A stretch of 64,000 nt of DNA from assembly GCA_024682835.1 (NCBI GenBank), contig JAIKYU010000030.1, forward strand, positions 62,001 to 126,000. The letters run 5' to 3'. The stretch comes from Lachnospiraceae bacterium (GTDB taxonomy: Bacteria > Bacillota > Clostridia > Lachnospirales > Lachnospiraceae). The notes under the pieces were generated by a model. The model had not been told where the DNA came from and searched no databases. It was given only the letters and a program-made list of their open reading frames with translations. Positions 55,156 to 62,903 of the stretch are shown here, piece by piece (position 1 is the stretch's first letter; each line of letters begins with the position of its first letter). The translations under genes and the position numbers were made by a program.

Positions 55156-56490
55156 ATGAAAGAAGACCATGATGAACTCAGTCAGATAGGAATCACCCTG
55201 GCAAATCATTTTGCCTGTGTGTACTATGTCGACATCGAAACAGGAAGCTACCGTGAATATGTATATACGAAAGCGATGAGCAGGCGGGGACTCCCCGTAA
55301 GCGGAGAGGATTACTTTGCCGATTTCCGGATCTATGCTTCCAAATGGCTCCATCCCGACGATCTGGAATATGTACTGCGCGCTCATGACAAAAAAGATAT
55401 TCTCGAAAAGCTTTCTCGTGACAGGACAGTTTCACTGGTCTATCGGATGATCATCCACGGATGCATTGACCATGGGCGACTTGTATATGTCATGTGCGAG
55501 GACAAAACACACATCATATGCTGTTTTGAAAACATTGAAGATGAAGTGCGCGCAAAGAAAGAGCAGGAGCAGGATCTTCAGTCCGCAAGGCTTATGGCAA
55601 GACTTGATAAGCTTACCGGAATACGCAATAAAAATGCATACATGGAATATACTGCATCTATCGATGAAAAGCTGAAAAGCGGAATGAACCGGGAACCGTT
55701 TGCTTTCGTCATGTGTGATGTGAATGATCTGAAGCTGATTAACGATACACGGGGACACAGCTTCGGGGATGAGGCGATCCGGAGAGCGAGCTGTATGGTA
55801 TGCGATGTTTTCGAGCACAGTCCGGTATTCAGGGTCGGCGGAGATGAGTTTGCAGTTGTATTACAGGGGCGGGATTATGAACAGCGTGAACATCTGTTCC
55901 GAAGATTGAAAGAGGAATCCCTGGCCAATGGGCGTTCCAGGTCCGGCCCTGTGGTTGCATGCGGAATGGCCGATTACGATCCGGACAGGGATACGTGTGT
56001 CGATGACGTATTTGAACGGGCAGATAAGCAGATGTACGTCATAAAGAAAGAGATGAAATCCGCTCATCTGATCGACGGATTAGCGAACATGGACAGGATC
56101 GAGAAACCTATCCCCGATGAGAGGAGACGCCTGCTGGATGGTTTGTTCGGAGCGTTATACACTGTCGCGGGAGAGGGATATGTTTACCTGAATGATATGC
56201 GGTATGACTTTTCCCGATGGTCGCTTTCTCTCGTTGATGATTTTAGTCTCGAGTCAGAATACATGGTTCATGCGGATCGTATCTGGCAGAATTATATTCA
56301 TCCGGACGATCTGCAGGTATACAGAAAAGCGGTTGATACGGCCATATGCGGAAATGCACAGGTTACGCCGATCTACTACCGTGCCCGCAAGACAGACGGA
56401 ACATACGTGATGCTCACTACAAGAGCCTTTATTCTCAGTGACAGCGAGGGTAAGCCGGAATACTTCGGCGGGATCATGGTTGCGCACTGA
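55156..56490 (+). CDS. PAS-GGDEF-PAS diguanylate cyclase
   Basis: About 444 residues, no signal or membrane helix. The N-terminal PAS-like region (about 1-140) contains YYVDIETGSYREYVY and WLHPDDLEYV. The GGDEF domain begins LTGIRNKNAYMEYTA, with DVNDLKLINDTRGHSFGDEAI and an intact active loop RVGGDEFAVVL. A second PAS-like domain follows at the C-terminus (IHPDDLQVYRKAVDTA, ITPIYYRARKTDG-like). It should make cyclic di-GMP. A PAS domain after the GGDEF is less usual than before it. The ATG at 55156 with GAGG 6 nt upstream is preferred to 55144. Base composition is lower in GC than in the core genes, hinting at recent acquisition. Confidence 0.88.
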   Translation: MKEDHDELSQIGITLANHFACVYYVDIETGSYREYVYTKAMSRRGLPVSGEDYFADFRIYASKWLHPDDLEYVLRAHDKKDILEKLSRDRTVSLVYRMIIHGCIDHGRLVYVMCEDKTHIICCFENIEDEVRAKKEQEQDLQSARLMARLDKLTGIRNKNAYMEYTASIDEKLKSGMNREPFAFVMCDVNDLKLINDTRGHSFGDEAIRRASCMVCDVFEHSPVFRVGGDEFAVVLQGRDYEQREHLFRRLKEESLANGRSRSGPVVACGMADYDPDRDTCVDDVFERADKQMYVIKKEMKSAHLIDGLANMDRIEKPIPDERRRLLDGLFGALYTVAGEGYVYLNDMRYDFSRWSLSLVDDFSLESEYMVHADRIWQNYIHPDDLQVYRKAVDTAICGNAQVTPIYYRARKTDGTYVMLTTRAFILSDSEGKPEYFGGIMVAH

Positions 56491-56549
56491 TAATATCTGC
56501 AGTTGTTTATTGGGATACATCATTGTTTTGCAGAAGGAGTGTAGGAAAA

Positions 56550-59075
56550 ATGAAAATGAGAAAACTGAAAGAGTCAGTGGCAGTATTGCTTTCGGCAGGC
56601 ATGGTCCTGGCACAGAGCAGTGTGGGATGCGCGGCGGAGGAAGGCCTCGCCTGCACAGGAACAGATGGCACAGAAGAGATTGCCCTGCAGGAGGCTTTGG
56701 AGGAGTCCGGCCAGGATCCTTTCCCGGCTGATCTTTCGGGAAACAGCGTCAGTTACCGCATTGAGGAAGATGGAAGCATCACCTGCTTTTCAGATGAGGA
56801 AGCCGGTTTCGATGAGAATGCTGCCGTTCTCACAGGCGAAGCGGAAAACGGCGGGCTTGTGAAGCTTGAGACGCCCACCGCCGAATGGGTAACGGAGAGG
56901 AGGACGATTCAGACGGGACCGGACAGGAAGGACCTCGGAGTACCCGGGGATATTCTGACATACCGCACAAAGGACAGCACCAACCGGTATGAATTTACCT
57001 GTTACAGAGAAGATGGCAGAATCGAATACACCGTTACAGCCTATTTAAGCGCAACGGATAAAAGAGACGCTTTTCTGGAGGATTTCTTTCTTACAGAGTA
57101 TCATGACTCCGCGAATTACTATTTCACAGTATGTGCGAAAGGGAACGGAACGACCAGTCAAAACAGCGACCTCTTCACGTCTGATCGTTGGTACTTCAAT
57201 TCGACGGGGGATCGGTATGCCGCACCGGCAAAGCCGGCAGTGAATCTTACGGATCATTGTTTTGAATACCTGATTCCAGAAGGGGCCGGAGGATACAAGG
57301 TATCTGTTTTCTATGCAAAAACGAAAGGGGAAACTCCCCAGGCAATAGGCGGAACTTATTATATCGCATATGAGAATTCCAAGGCGTCCCAAAGACTGAC
57401 GTATAAGGTTGATGATGGTTTACTGCAGAGTCATGGAGAGGGGTATTATTCCATTACGGCACAGACAATGTCGAACGATCCGGAAAGGATCCAGCTGAGC
57501 CCGTTCTCTGAAATGAGTGATGCATTCTATGCAGGCAGCGACATGCTGGCGGTGAATCAATCGCTTACGGATATTGAGCAGAACGCATCCGGTGACACAG
57601 AGGAAGCAAAGAAAGACACCATTGACAGTGTGAAAAATATCGGCGCGGAGAAGCTACGGGAATCCATGCTTGTGGACAATGATAACAGCGGAACAAACGA
57701 CCTGATCAGAAAAATCGAGGACAAGCTGCAGGTTCCGGTGAAAACAACGGTAGACGAAGTGCAGGGCATGAGCGTCAGCTCTTCTGATGTCAGGCTGACA
57801 GGTGCAAGTCTTAACGCAAGCGATCTCAATGCCGGGGTTTCGTTCCATATGGGAAAACCCGACAAAGATGTGGTCGTTCCCGGAGCCTATCATTCAACCG
57901 TCCAGGTGGATTTTACCCTCGAAGGCGCCACATATAACGGGGAAAAACTGGCTGTGCCCGTGAAGATCGTCGTACCCGTTCCGGCAAACATCGTACCTGA
58001 AAAAATGAGGATTCTGCATTATCACACCAGCACCGATATGTATGATGAGGTCATTACGCCGTACATTTTCCAGGAAGACGGCAGATGGTACGCAAGCTTC
58101 GTGGTCGATACCTTCAGTCCGTTTGTATTCGGCGAAGATGAGAGTTCGACGGGACCTGTGAAAGACGACACCATCAAGCTTGTGACCAGGCAGAAGCTGG
58201 ATGTGAAGCCTCTTTTCTCCACTTCCTATGCCAGATACGCAGTGAAACCCGCAGGCTTTGCCACGGTCACGCCCAAGGGTCTGTTCACTGCAAAGAAAGC
58301 GGGAGAAGTCACGGTTTATGGTCTTGTGAAGAACGGCAACAAGTGGGCGGAGGATACGAAAAACCCCGTGAAGGTCGTTATTGAAACGCCAAAGCCGACG
58401 TCAAAAACCGTGACGCTGACACGGTTCCAACAGACCTACGGGGCGCTGAGCAATCTGACCGGCACCACGATTCGTCCGGCGCTTTTTGAGAGCGCAAAGC
58501 CTGCCGTTGCCACCATCGATCGCACGTCCGGACTGATCATGGCCGTCAAAAACGGAACCACGAGGATCACGCTGACCTATGGGGAGGGCAAATACGCCGC
58601 GAAGTACAATTTCACTATCAAGGTGCTGATCCCTTCCATGAACAGGGCCGCCGCAACTATGCTCACAGGAGCAAACTGCAATCTGAAGCTTAGAAACACG
58701 AAGCAGACCGTCTCCTGGCGAAGCGAAGACGAGGCCGTGGCTGTGGTGGATCAAAAGGGGAAGGTCTCTGCGCTCACGGCCGGAACGGTGAAGATCATCG
58801 CCACTGTGGAGAATGTAGACTACGAATCCACCATAACCGTCACCCCGCCTGAGATCAGGAAGGCAACCCTGGTTCTGGGTGTAAAGGGCGCAAAGAAGAA
58901 GGCAAAGGTCGGGCTTAAGAAAACGAAGCTGAAGGATATCAAATGGGAATCGTCGGACACGAGTGTTGCCACCGTTGATGATAAGGGGATGGTGACCGCA
59001 GTTGCGCCGGGCAAGGCGGTGATATTCACAAACGCCGGCGGCGTTGAGAATAAATGCGAGGTGACGGTTCAGTAA
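56550..59075 (+). CDS. Secreted Ig-like (BIG2) repeat surface protein
   Basis: 841 residues. An N-terminal signal peptide (KMRKLKESVAVLLSAGMVLA) ends near SSVGCAAE; the cysteine is not in a good lipobox (SVGC). The middle 450 residues have no recognised domain. The C-terminal 280 residues hold Ig-like BIG2 repeats: KPAVATIDRTSGLIMAVKNG, EAVAVVDQKGKVSALTAGTV and DTSVATVDDKGMVTAVAPGK, with GLFTAKKAGEVTV shared with the protein at 50406. No LPXTG. The ATG at 56550 follows AAGGAGTGTAGG. Likely exported and surface associated; the ligand is unknown. Confidence 0.8.
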   Translation: MKMRKLKESVAVLLSAGMVLAQSSVGCAAEEGLACTGTDGTEEIALQEALEESGQDPFPADLSGNSVSYRIEEDGSITCFSDEEAGFDENAAVLTGEAENGGLVKLETPTAEWVTERRTIQTGPDRKDLGVPGDILTYRTKDSTNRYEFTCYREDGRIEYTVTAYLSATDKRDAFLEDFFLTEYHDSANYYFTVCAKGNGTTSQNSDLFTSDRWYFNSTGDRYAAPAKPAVNLTDHCFEYLIPEGAGGYKVSVFYAKTKGETPQAIGGTYYIAYENSKASQRLTYKVDDGLLQSHGEGYYSITAQTMSNDPERIQLSPFSEMSDAFYAGSDMLAVNQSLTDIEQNASGDTEEAKKDTIDSVKNIGAEKLRESMLVDNDNSGTNDLIRKIEDKLQVPVKTTVDEVQGMSVSSSDVRLTGASLNASDLNAGVSFHMGKPDKDVVVPGAYHSTVQVDFTLEGATYNGEKLAVPVKIVVPVPANIVPEKMRILHYHTSTDMYDEVITPYIFQEDGRWYASFVVDTFSPFVFGEDESSTGPVKDDTIKLVTRQKLDVKPLFSTSYARYAVKPAGFATVTPKGLFTAKKAGEVTVYGLVKNGNKWAEDTKNPVKVVIETPKPTSKTVTLTRFQQTYGALSNLTGTTIRPALFESAKPAVATIDRTSGLIMAVKNGTTRITLTYGEGKYAAKYNFTIKVLIPSMNRAAATMLTGANCNLKLRNTKQTVSWRSEDEAVAVVDQKGKVSALTAGTVKIIATVENVDYESTITVTPPEIRKATLVLGVKGAKKKAKVGLKKTKLKDIKWESSDTSVATVDDKGMVTAVAPGKAVIFTNAGGVENKCEVTVQ

Positions 59076-59096
59076 CGCGTTGAAATAAATAGATAG

Positions 59097-59171
59097 GTGA
59101 TCCGCATTCTTGGGGAACTTTTCTGTGCAAATAGCAGATAAAAGTTCCCTAAACTTTTGTTGAGATTTTTG
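59097..59171 (+). promoter_or_regulatory. Truncated copy of the Fic operator-promoter region
   Basis: Closely matches the sequence upstream of the Fic gene (61260-61332). The shared segments are GTGATCCG, CTTGGGGAACTTT, AGATAAAAGTTCCCTAAA and GTTGAGATTT. Similarity stops at the -35 box, where the inner operator, -10 and gene should follow; repeat copy A begins 8 nt later. It looks like the remnant of a lost cassette. Confidence 0.7.
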
Positions 59172-59178
59172 ATTGTGA

Positions 59179-59442
59179 TTTCCCTGTATCCGCCTTGTAG
59201 CAGCATCGGACAGGAAAGACTACAGGGGCATGGACAAAGCAAACATCACTCGCTTGCCATCGGCTGAGCGAGCCAGATGCCGTTCGAGGCCGCAACGCGG
59301 GCGAGTTACGGCATCGGCCCCGAACAGTTGCGTCTGTGTACAACTGTCGTAAACAGAGGCGAGCTGTCACCGCAGGCGCCAAAAAGAGCTTGAACTCCCA
59401 CGCTCGCCAAAACTCGTCGCGGCGCCAACAGGCGGCTGTCAA
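59179..59442 (+). repeat. Structured dispersed repeat, copy A
   Basis: About 260 bp of hairpin-rich non-coding DNA. Hairpins seen: CCCTGTA/TACAGGG (59182-59227), CTCGCT/AGCGAG (59249-59272), GATGCCGT/ACGGCATC (59276-59315) with inner TCG/CGA and CCGC/GCGG pairs, and ACAGTTG/CAACTGT (59324-59347). Copies B, C and D lie at 60883, 62341 and 62566 (inverted). A frame of about 97 codons is open on the minus strand, but its composition is not convincing for a protein. Confidence 0.85.
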
Positions 59443-59472
59443 CTACAAGTACACTCAGTGATGACATTTTCG

Positions 59473-59550
59473 TGAAAAGTCAATGAGAAAGCATGGACAA
59501 TCTCTTGAAAAGTCAATGAAAATTGTTTAGAATATTCTTGAAAAGTCAAC
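59473..59550 (+). repeat. Three direct repeats at 33-nt spacing over the DUF4143 gene promoter
   Basis: TGAAAAGTCAATGA at 59473 and 59506, and TGAAAAGTCAAC at 59539, each exactly 33 nt apart. The second covers the -35 box and the third the likely transcription start, an operator-like layout. Confidence 0.85.
59505..59533 (+). promoter_or_regulatory. Promoter of the DUF4143 ATPase gene
   Basis: TTGAAA (59505-59510), 17 nt, TAGAAT (59528-59533), 30 nt before the ATG. It overlaps the second direct repeat. Confidence 0.75.
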
Positions 59551-59563
59551 GGAGGGCGTAATC

Positions 59564-60880
59564 ATGCTGTTTCGTAAAATACAAAGCACCATTGAGGAAT
59601 ACATGAGGAATCCCGGAAACAAGATTCTTCTGGTGGACGGAGCACGGCAGGTCGGCAAGACATTCATCATCAGGGATTCCGGGAAGAAGCTGTTTGAGAA
59701 CTATATCGAGATCAATCTTGCAGAGGACAGGAACGGCGATCAGAGATTCCAGTCCGTGCACAATCCGTCGGATTTCTATTTTCAATTGTCCATGATTGCT
59801 GGACAGCTCATGAAGGAAAAGAATAATACGCTTGTCTTTCTGGATGAAATACAGGAATATCCGCATCTGCTCACTTTGCTTAAGTTTCTGAAACAGGACG
59901 ACCGCTTTACCTACATCGCCAGCGGATCCCTTCTGGGCGTGACGCTCTCGAAGACCTCCTCCATCCCGATCGGGAGTATTACGATCCGGAGAATGTACCA
60001 GCTTGATTTTGAGGAATTCCTCTACGCCAACGGGTACGGACAGGAAGCATTGCAGATCATTCGTAAAAAGTATGAGAGCGGTGAGAACCTGGATGAGACG
60101 ACCCACCGGGATCTGATGGAAACCTTCCGCCGCTATCTTCTGGTGGGAGGCCTTCCCGATGCGGTTAATGCGTATATTGCTGAAAAGAATATGTATCAGG
60201 TGCGCCAGATACAGAATGAGATCCATGATTTCTACGCGGCGGATGCCGCCAAATATGATAAGGAGCATCGGCTGAAGATCTGTCGGATCTACGACATGAT
60301 CCCGTCAGAACTGGAGAATAAGAAAAAGCGGATCGTGATCAAGGATATTGACGGTGTGAAAGGAAAAACCCATAAGAACTATAAGGATGAGTTTGATTAT
60401 CTGATCAGCGCGGGGATCGCACTGGAAGTAAAGGCGGTCTCGACACCTGTTTATCCGTTGATCGAGAACAGTACCAAGAATCTGCTCAAGTTGTATCTGA
60501 ATGATGTCGGGATTCTGACATCCATTCTGTTCCCCGTGAATATGGATGCGATTCTTAAGGATATTGCAAGTATCAATCTAGGCTCTGTATACGAAGCGGT
60601 TGTTGCATCGGAACTCAAGGCGCACGGGCATCAGCTCTTCTATTATGACAACAGAAAGAACGGAGAAGTGGACTATCTGATCAATGACCATGAACGTATG
60701 AAGGTGCTGCCGATCGAGGTCAAATCCGGCAAGGATTACTACATTCACCGTGCTCTGGATTCATTTCTGGAGGGCGATCGCTATCCTGTGGAGCGTGGCA
60801 TCGTCTTATCCAACGACCGCGAAATCAGAACGGACGGCCCGGTCACCTATTATCCCGTTTATGACGTGATGTTTTTATGA
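59564..60880 (+). CDS. AAA family ATPase with C-terminal DUF4143 domain
   Basis: 438 residues. Walker A VDGARQVGKTFI (residues 26-33), Walker B LVFLDEIQEYP (91-95), sensor-like YIASGSLLG and the family block MYQLDFEEFLYANG. The C-terminal DUF4143 region ends with NGEVDYLIN and LPIEVKSGKDYY, resembling the D-ExK arrangement of PD-(D/E)XK nuclease folds. The family is widespread and often mobile in bacteria and archaea; its function is not established. It has its own promoter with three direct repeats, ACGGAGGGCG before the ATG, and is flanked by repeat copies A and B. Confidence 0.88.
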   Translation: MLFRKIQSTIEEYMRNPGNKILLVDGARQVGKTFIIRDSGKKLFENYIEINLAEDRNGDQRFQSVHNPSDFYFQLSMIAGQLMKEKNNTLVFLDEIQEYPHLLTLLKFLKQDDRFTYIASGSLLGVTLSKTSSIPIGSITIRRMYQLDFEEFLYANGYGQEALQIIRKKYESGENLDETTHRDLMETFRRYLLVGGLPDAVNAYIAEKNMYQVRQIQNEIHDFYAADAAKYDKEHRLKICRIYDMIPSELENKKKRIVIKDIDGVKGKTHKNYKDEFDYLISAGIALEVKAVSTPVYPLIENSTKNLLKLYLNDVGILTSILFPVNMDAILKDIASINLGSVYEAVVASELKAHGHQLFYYDNRKNGEVDYLINDHERMKVLPIEVKSGKDYYIHRALDSFLEGDRYPVERGIVLSNDREIRTDGPVTYYPVYDVMFL

Positions 60881-60882
60881 CT

Positions 60883-61122
60883 TTTTCCCATATCCGTCTT
60901 GCGGCGGCAGCGGGAAGACTGGCTCGGGTCAATGGCAAAGCAAACATCACTCGCTTGCCATCGGCTGAGCGAGCCAGATGCCGTTCGAGGCCGCAACGCG
61001 GGCGAGTTACGGCATCGGCCCCGAACAGTTGAGTCTGTGTACAACTGTCGTAAACAGAGGCGAGCTGTCACCGCAGGCGCCAAAAAGCGCTTGAATTCCC
61101 ACGCTCGCCAAAACTCGTCGCG
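60883..61122 (+). repeat. Structured dispersed repeat, copy B
   Basis: Starts 3 nt after the DUF4143 gene stop. From AATGGCAAAGCAAACATCAC to CGCCAAAACTCGTCGCG it matches copy A nearly base for base, with the same hairpins, including GATGCCGT/ACGGCATC. Its first 50 nt (TATCCGTCTTGCGGCGGCAG...) differ more. It may also end the ATPase message through its leading hairpins. Confidence 0.85.
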
Positions 61123-61259
61123 CTCGTGATGCATGCTTTGCCTCTGCCCCGAGCCTTTTCTGTTCGTTGCCGCAAGGCAAGACGGGATATTTGCGCCGCG
61201 CCCGTTGCAGGGTTTTATAAGCGCTTGAATCCCCCCTCCCAATGTTTCTGTGATTATAT
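61123..61259. other. Spacer between repeat copy B and the Fic operator
   Basis: 137 nt with no gene. Only a short hairpin TTGCC/GGCAA near 61175 and GC-rich sequence were noticed. Confidence 0.5.
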
Positions 61260-61274
61260 GTGATCCGACTTCTT

Positions 61275-61373
61275 GGGGAACTTTGCTCTGCAAAATGCAG
61301 ATAAAAGTTCCCTAAATTTGCGTTGAGATTTAGGGAACTTTATCGTATAATTTCATCAGAAAAGTTCCCTAAA
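61275..61373 (+). promoter_or_regulatory. Operator array of the Fic gene: four alternating half-sites
   Basis: GGGGAACTTT (61275-61284), AAAGTTCCCTAAA (61304-61316), TTTAGGGAACTTT (61329-61341) and AAAGTTCCCTAAA (61361-61373) alternate in orientation. The last three form perfect 13-bp inverted pairs. The third lies in the promoter spacer and the fourth over the start of transcription, ending at the ribosome site, so binding would block the promoter. Confidence 0.85.
61323..61351 (+). promoter_or_regulatory. Promoter of the Fic gene
   Basis: TTGAGA (61323-61328), 17 nt, TATAAT (61346-61351). Confidence 0.85.
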
Positions 61374-61383
61374 CGGAGGCACG

Positions 61384-62325
61384 ATGATGGAAAATCGTTT
61401 AGAAGTAATACAAAGCTTGTTACAGGATAAAGCGGATTATCAGGCAAGGCTGAATCTTATCCCTTATGATGGTTCCCCGGAAGTAAAAGAGAACGGAAGC
61501 GGAAAATACCTCTATATAAGAAAAAGAGTCAATGGGAAACTCACATCGACCTATGTAGATAAGTATACAGATGAGCTTTATCAGTTGCTTCTCAGGAACG
61601 CCAGGGAAGCCAGGGAATTAAAAAAGAACATCCGCAGGATTGATAAGGAACTGGCAGAGAATGGCTATCGTTCTGCTGAATTGTCGCCGGATGTGATCAG
61701 GAATCTGGATTTTGCCAGGGCGAATATGAAATCCTGTATTTATGATCAGGCTGTTCTGGAGGGTGTTGCTACGACTTTTCCACAGACGGAGGAAATCCTG
61801 GAAAGAGGCATTGTCAACGGGATGACAGCTGATGACGTGCAAAAGATCCTTAATCTTAAGCATTCGTGGGAGTTTATCCTTGATCAGGACGTAATACAGG
61901 CTGATACGGATTATTATCTTCTGTGCCATATCGCAAAACTGGTCAATGAGGGCTTCTTTTCGTACGGCGGAAAAATTCGCAGTGTTCCCGTAACCATAGG
62001 CGGAACAGGTTACGTGCCACCAATTCCTATAGAGTCTGTGGTTATCGAGAGTATAAATTCAATCAAAGCTTCAGACGCTGCTGATATTGATAAAGCAATA
62101 AAACTATGTATGTACTGCATGAAGACGCAGATATTTGTTGATGGGAACAAGAGGGCTTCTGTATTATTCGCAAACCACTACCTGATTGGAAAAGGGCAGG
62201 GACTTCTTGTGATACCAGAAAAAGAGGTGCCGGAGTTCAAGAGATTGCTTGTAGCGTACTATGAAGGGGAGCGTGTTGATAGAATGGCAGGATTTCTTAA
62301 GGATAGATGCTGGAGAACGATGTGA
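61384..62325 (+). CDS. Fic/DOC family protein with altered active-site motif
   Basis: 313 residues. A charged N-terminal helical region (1-105) is followed by a Fic fold. An inhibitory-helix-like segment reads AVLEGVATTFPQTEEIL (Glu126-Gly127), and the core motif reads QIFVDGNKRAS (249-259) where active enzymes have HPFxDGNKR. The catalytic histidine is therefore replaced by Gln, while the nucleotide-binding DGNKR is kept. Fic enzymes transfer AMP or related groups to proteins; this one may be inactive, atypical or mainly regulatory (inference). The start is ATG 61384 or 61387 after CGGAGG. Four palindromic half-sites cover its promoter. Low GC compared with core genes. Confidence 0.85.
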   Translation: MMENRLEVIQSLLQDKADYQARLNLIPYDGSPEVKENGSGKYLYIRKRVNGKLTSTYVDKYTDELYQLLLRNAREARELKKNIRRIDKELAENGYRSAELSPDVIRNLDFARANMKSCIYDQAVLEGVATTFPQTEEILERGIVNGMTADDVQKILNLKHSWEFILDQDVIQADTDYYLLCHIAKLVNEGFFSYGGKIRSVPVTIGGTGYVPPIPIESVVIESINSIKASDAADIDKAIKLCMYCMKTQIFVDGNKRASVLFANHYLIGKGQGLLVIPEKEVPEFKRLLVAYYEGERVDRMAGFLKDRCWRTM

Positions 62326-62340
62326 TTGATGTTTGTATTA

Positions 62341-62460
62341 TCCCTGTATCTGCCTTGCGGCGGCATCAGATAAAATAAGACTCGGGGGCAATGGCAAAGC
62401 AAACATCACTCGCTTGCCATCGGCTGAGCGAAGTGCTGTTACCGCAGGCGACAAAAAGCG
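62341..62460 (+). repeat. Structured dispersed repeat, copy C (internally deleted)
   Basis: Matches copies A/B from CCCTGTAT and GGCAAAGCAAACATCACTCG to GGCTGAGCGA (62430), then jumps to GCTGTTACCGCAGGCGACAA, skipping about 110 nt that contain the GATGCCGT and ACAGTTG hairpins. It starts 15 nt after the Fic stop codon. Confidence 0.8.
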
Positions 62461-62565
62461 GATCCCGCGCGAGCCAACTGTTTGAGGAAGCGGCGCTTAC
62501 AGGCGGCGGAGAATGGACGCCCGTGTTACGAGAAGCATATATGTACCTTTTGACAGGGCGGCCAT
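62461..62565. other. Unique segment between inverted repeat copies C and D
   Basis: 105 nt with no recognisable gene or site. With C and D it forms a roughly 490-bp unit with inverted ends (62341-62828). Confidence 0.4.
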
Positions 62566-62828
62566 GGACAACCGCCTGTTGGCGACGCGACGAGTTTTGA
62601 CGAGCGTGGGTAATCAAGCGCTTTTTGGCGCCTGCGGTGACAGCTCGCCTCTGTTTACGACAGTTGTACACAGACTCAACTGTTCGGGACCGATGCCGTA
62701 ACTCGCCCGCGTTGCGGCCTCGAACGGCATCTGGCTCGCTCAGCCGATGGCAAGCGAGTGATGTTTGCTTTGTCCATGCCCCTGTAGTCTTTCCTGTCCG
62801 ATGCCGCTGCAAGGCGGATACAGGGAAA
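62566..62828 (-). repeat. Structured dispersed repeat, copy D (inverted, full length)
   Basis: The reverse complement matches copy A over its whole length, including the CCCTGTATCCGCCTTG start, GACTACAGGGGCATGGACAA and the AACAGGCGGTTGTC end. It is the closest relative of copy A. Confidence 0.85.
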
Positions 62829-62903
62829 AAGGAAACAAAGACTTAACGCGAAAAGAGGATCCGGACATATCAAACGGAATGTGATAGATAAAATGACTCC
62901 ATA

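Noticed and set aside
59149..59442. 97-codon minus-strand frame in repeat copy A (and similar frames in B and D)
   Set aside because: Peptide is similar between copies only because the DNA is; frames differ in ends, lack ribosome sites, and copy C breaks it. Possible coding was not excluded absolutely.
59473..59550. Considered as a CRISPR array
   Set aside because: Only three 12-14-nt repeats with 19-nt spacers over a promoter and no cas genes; operator sites fit better.
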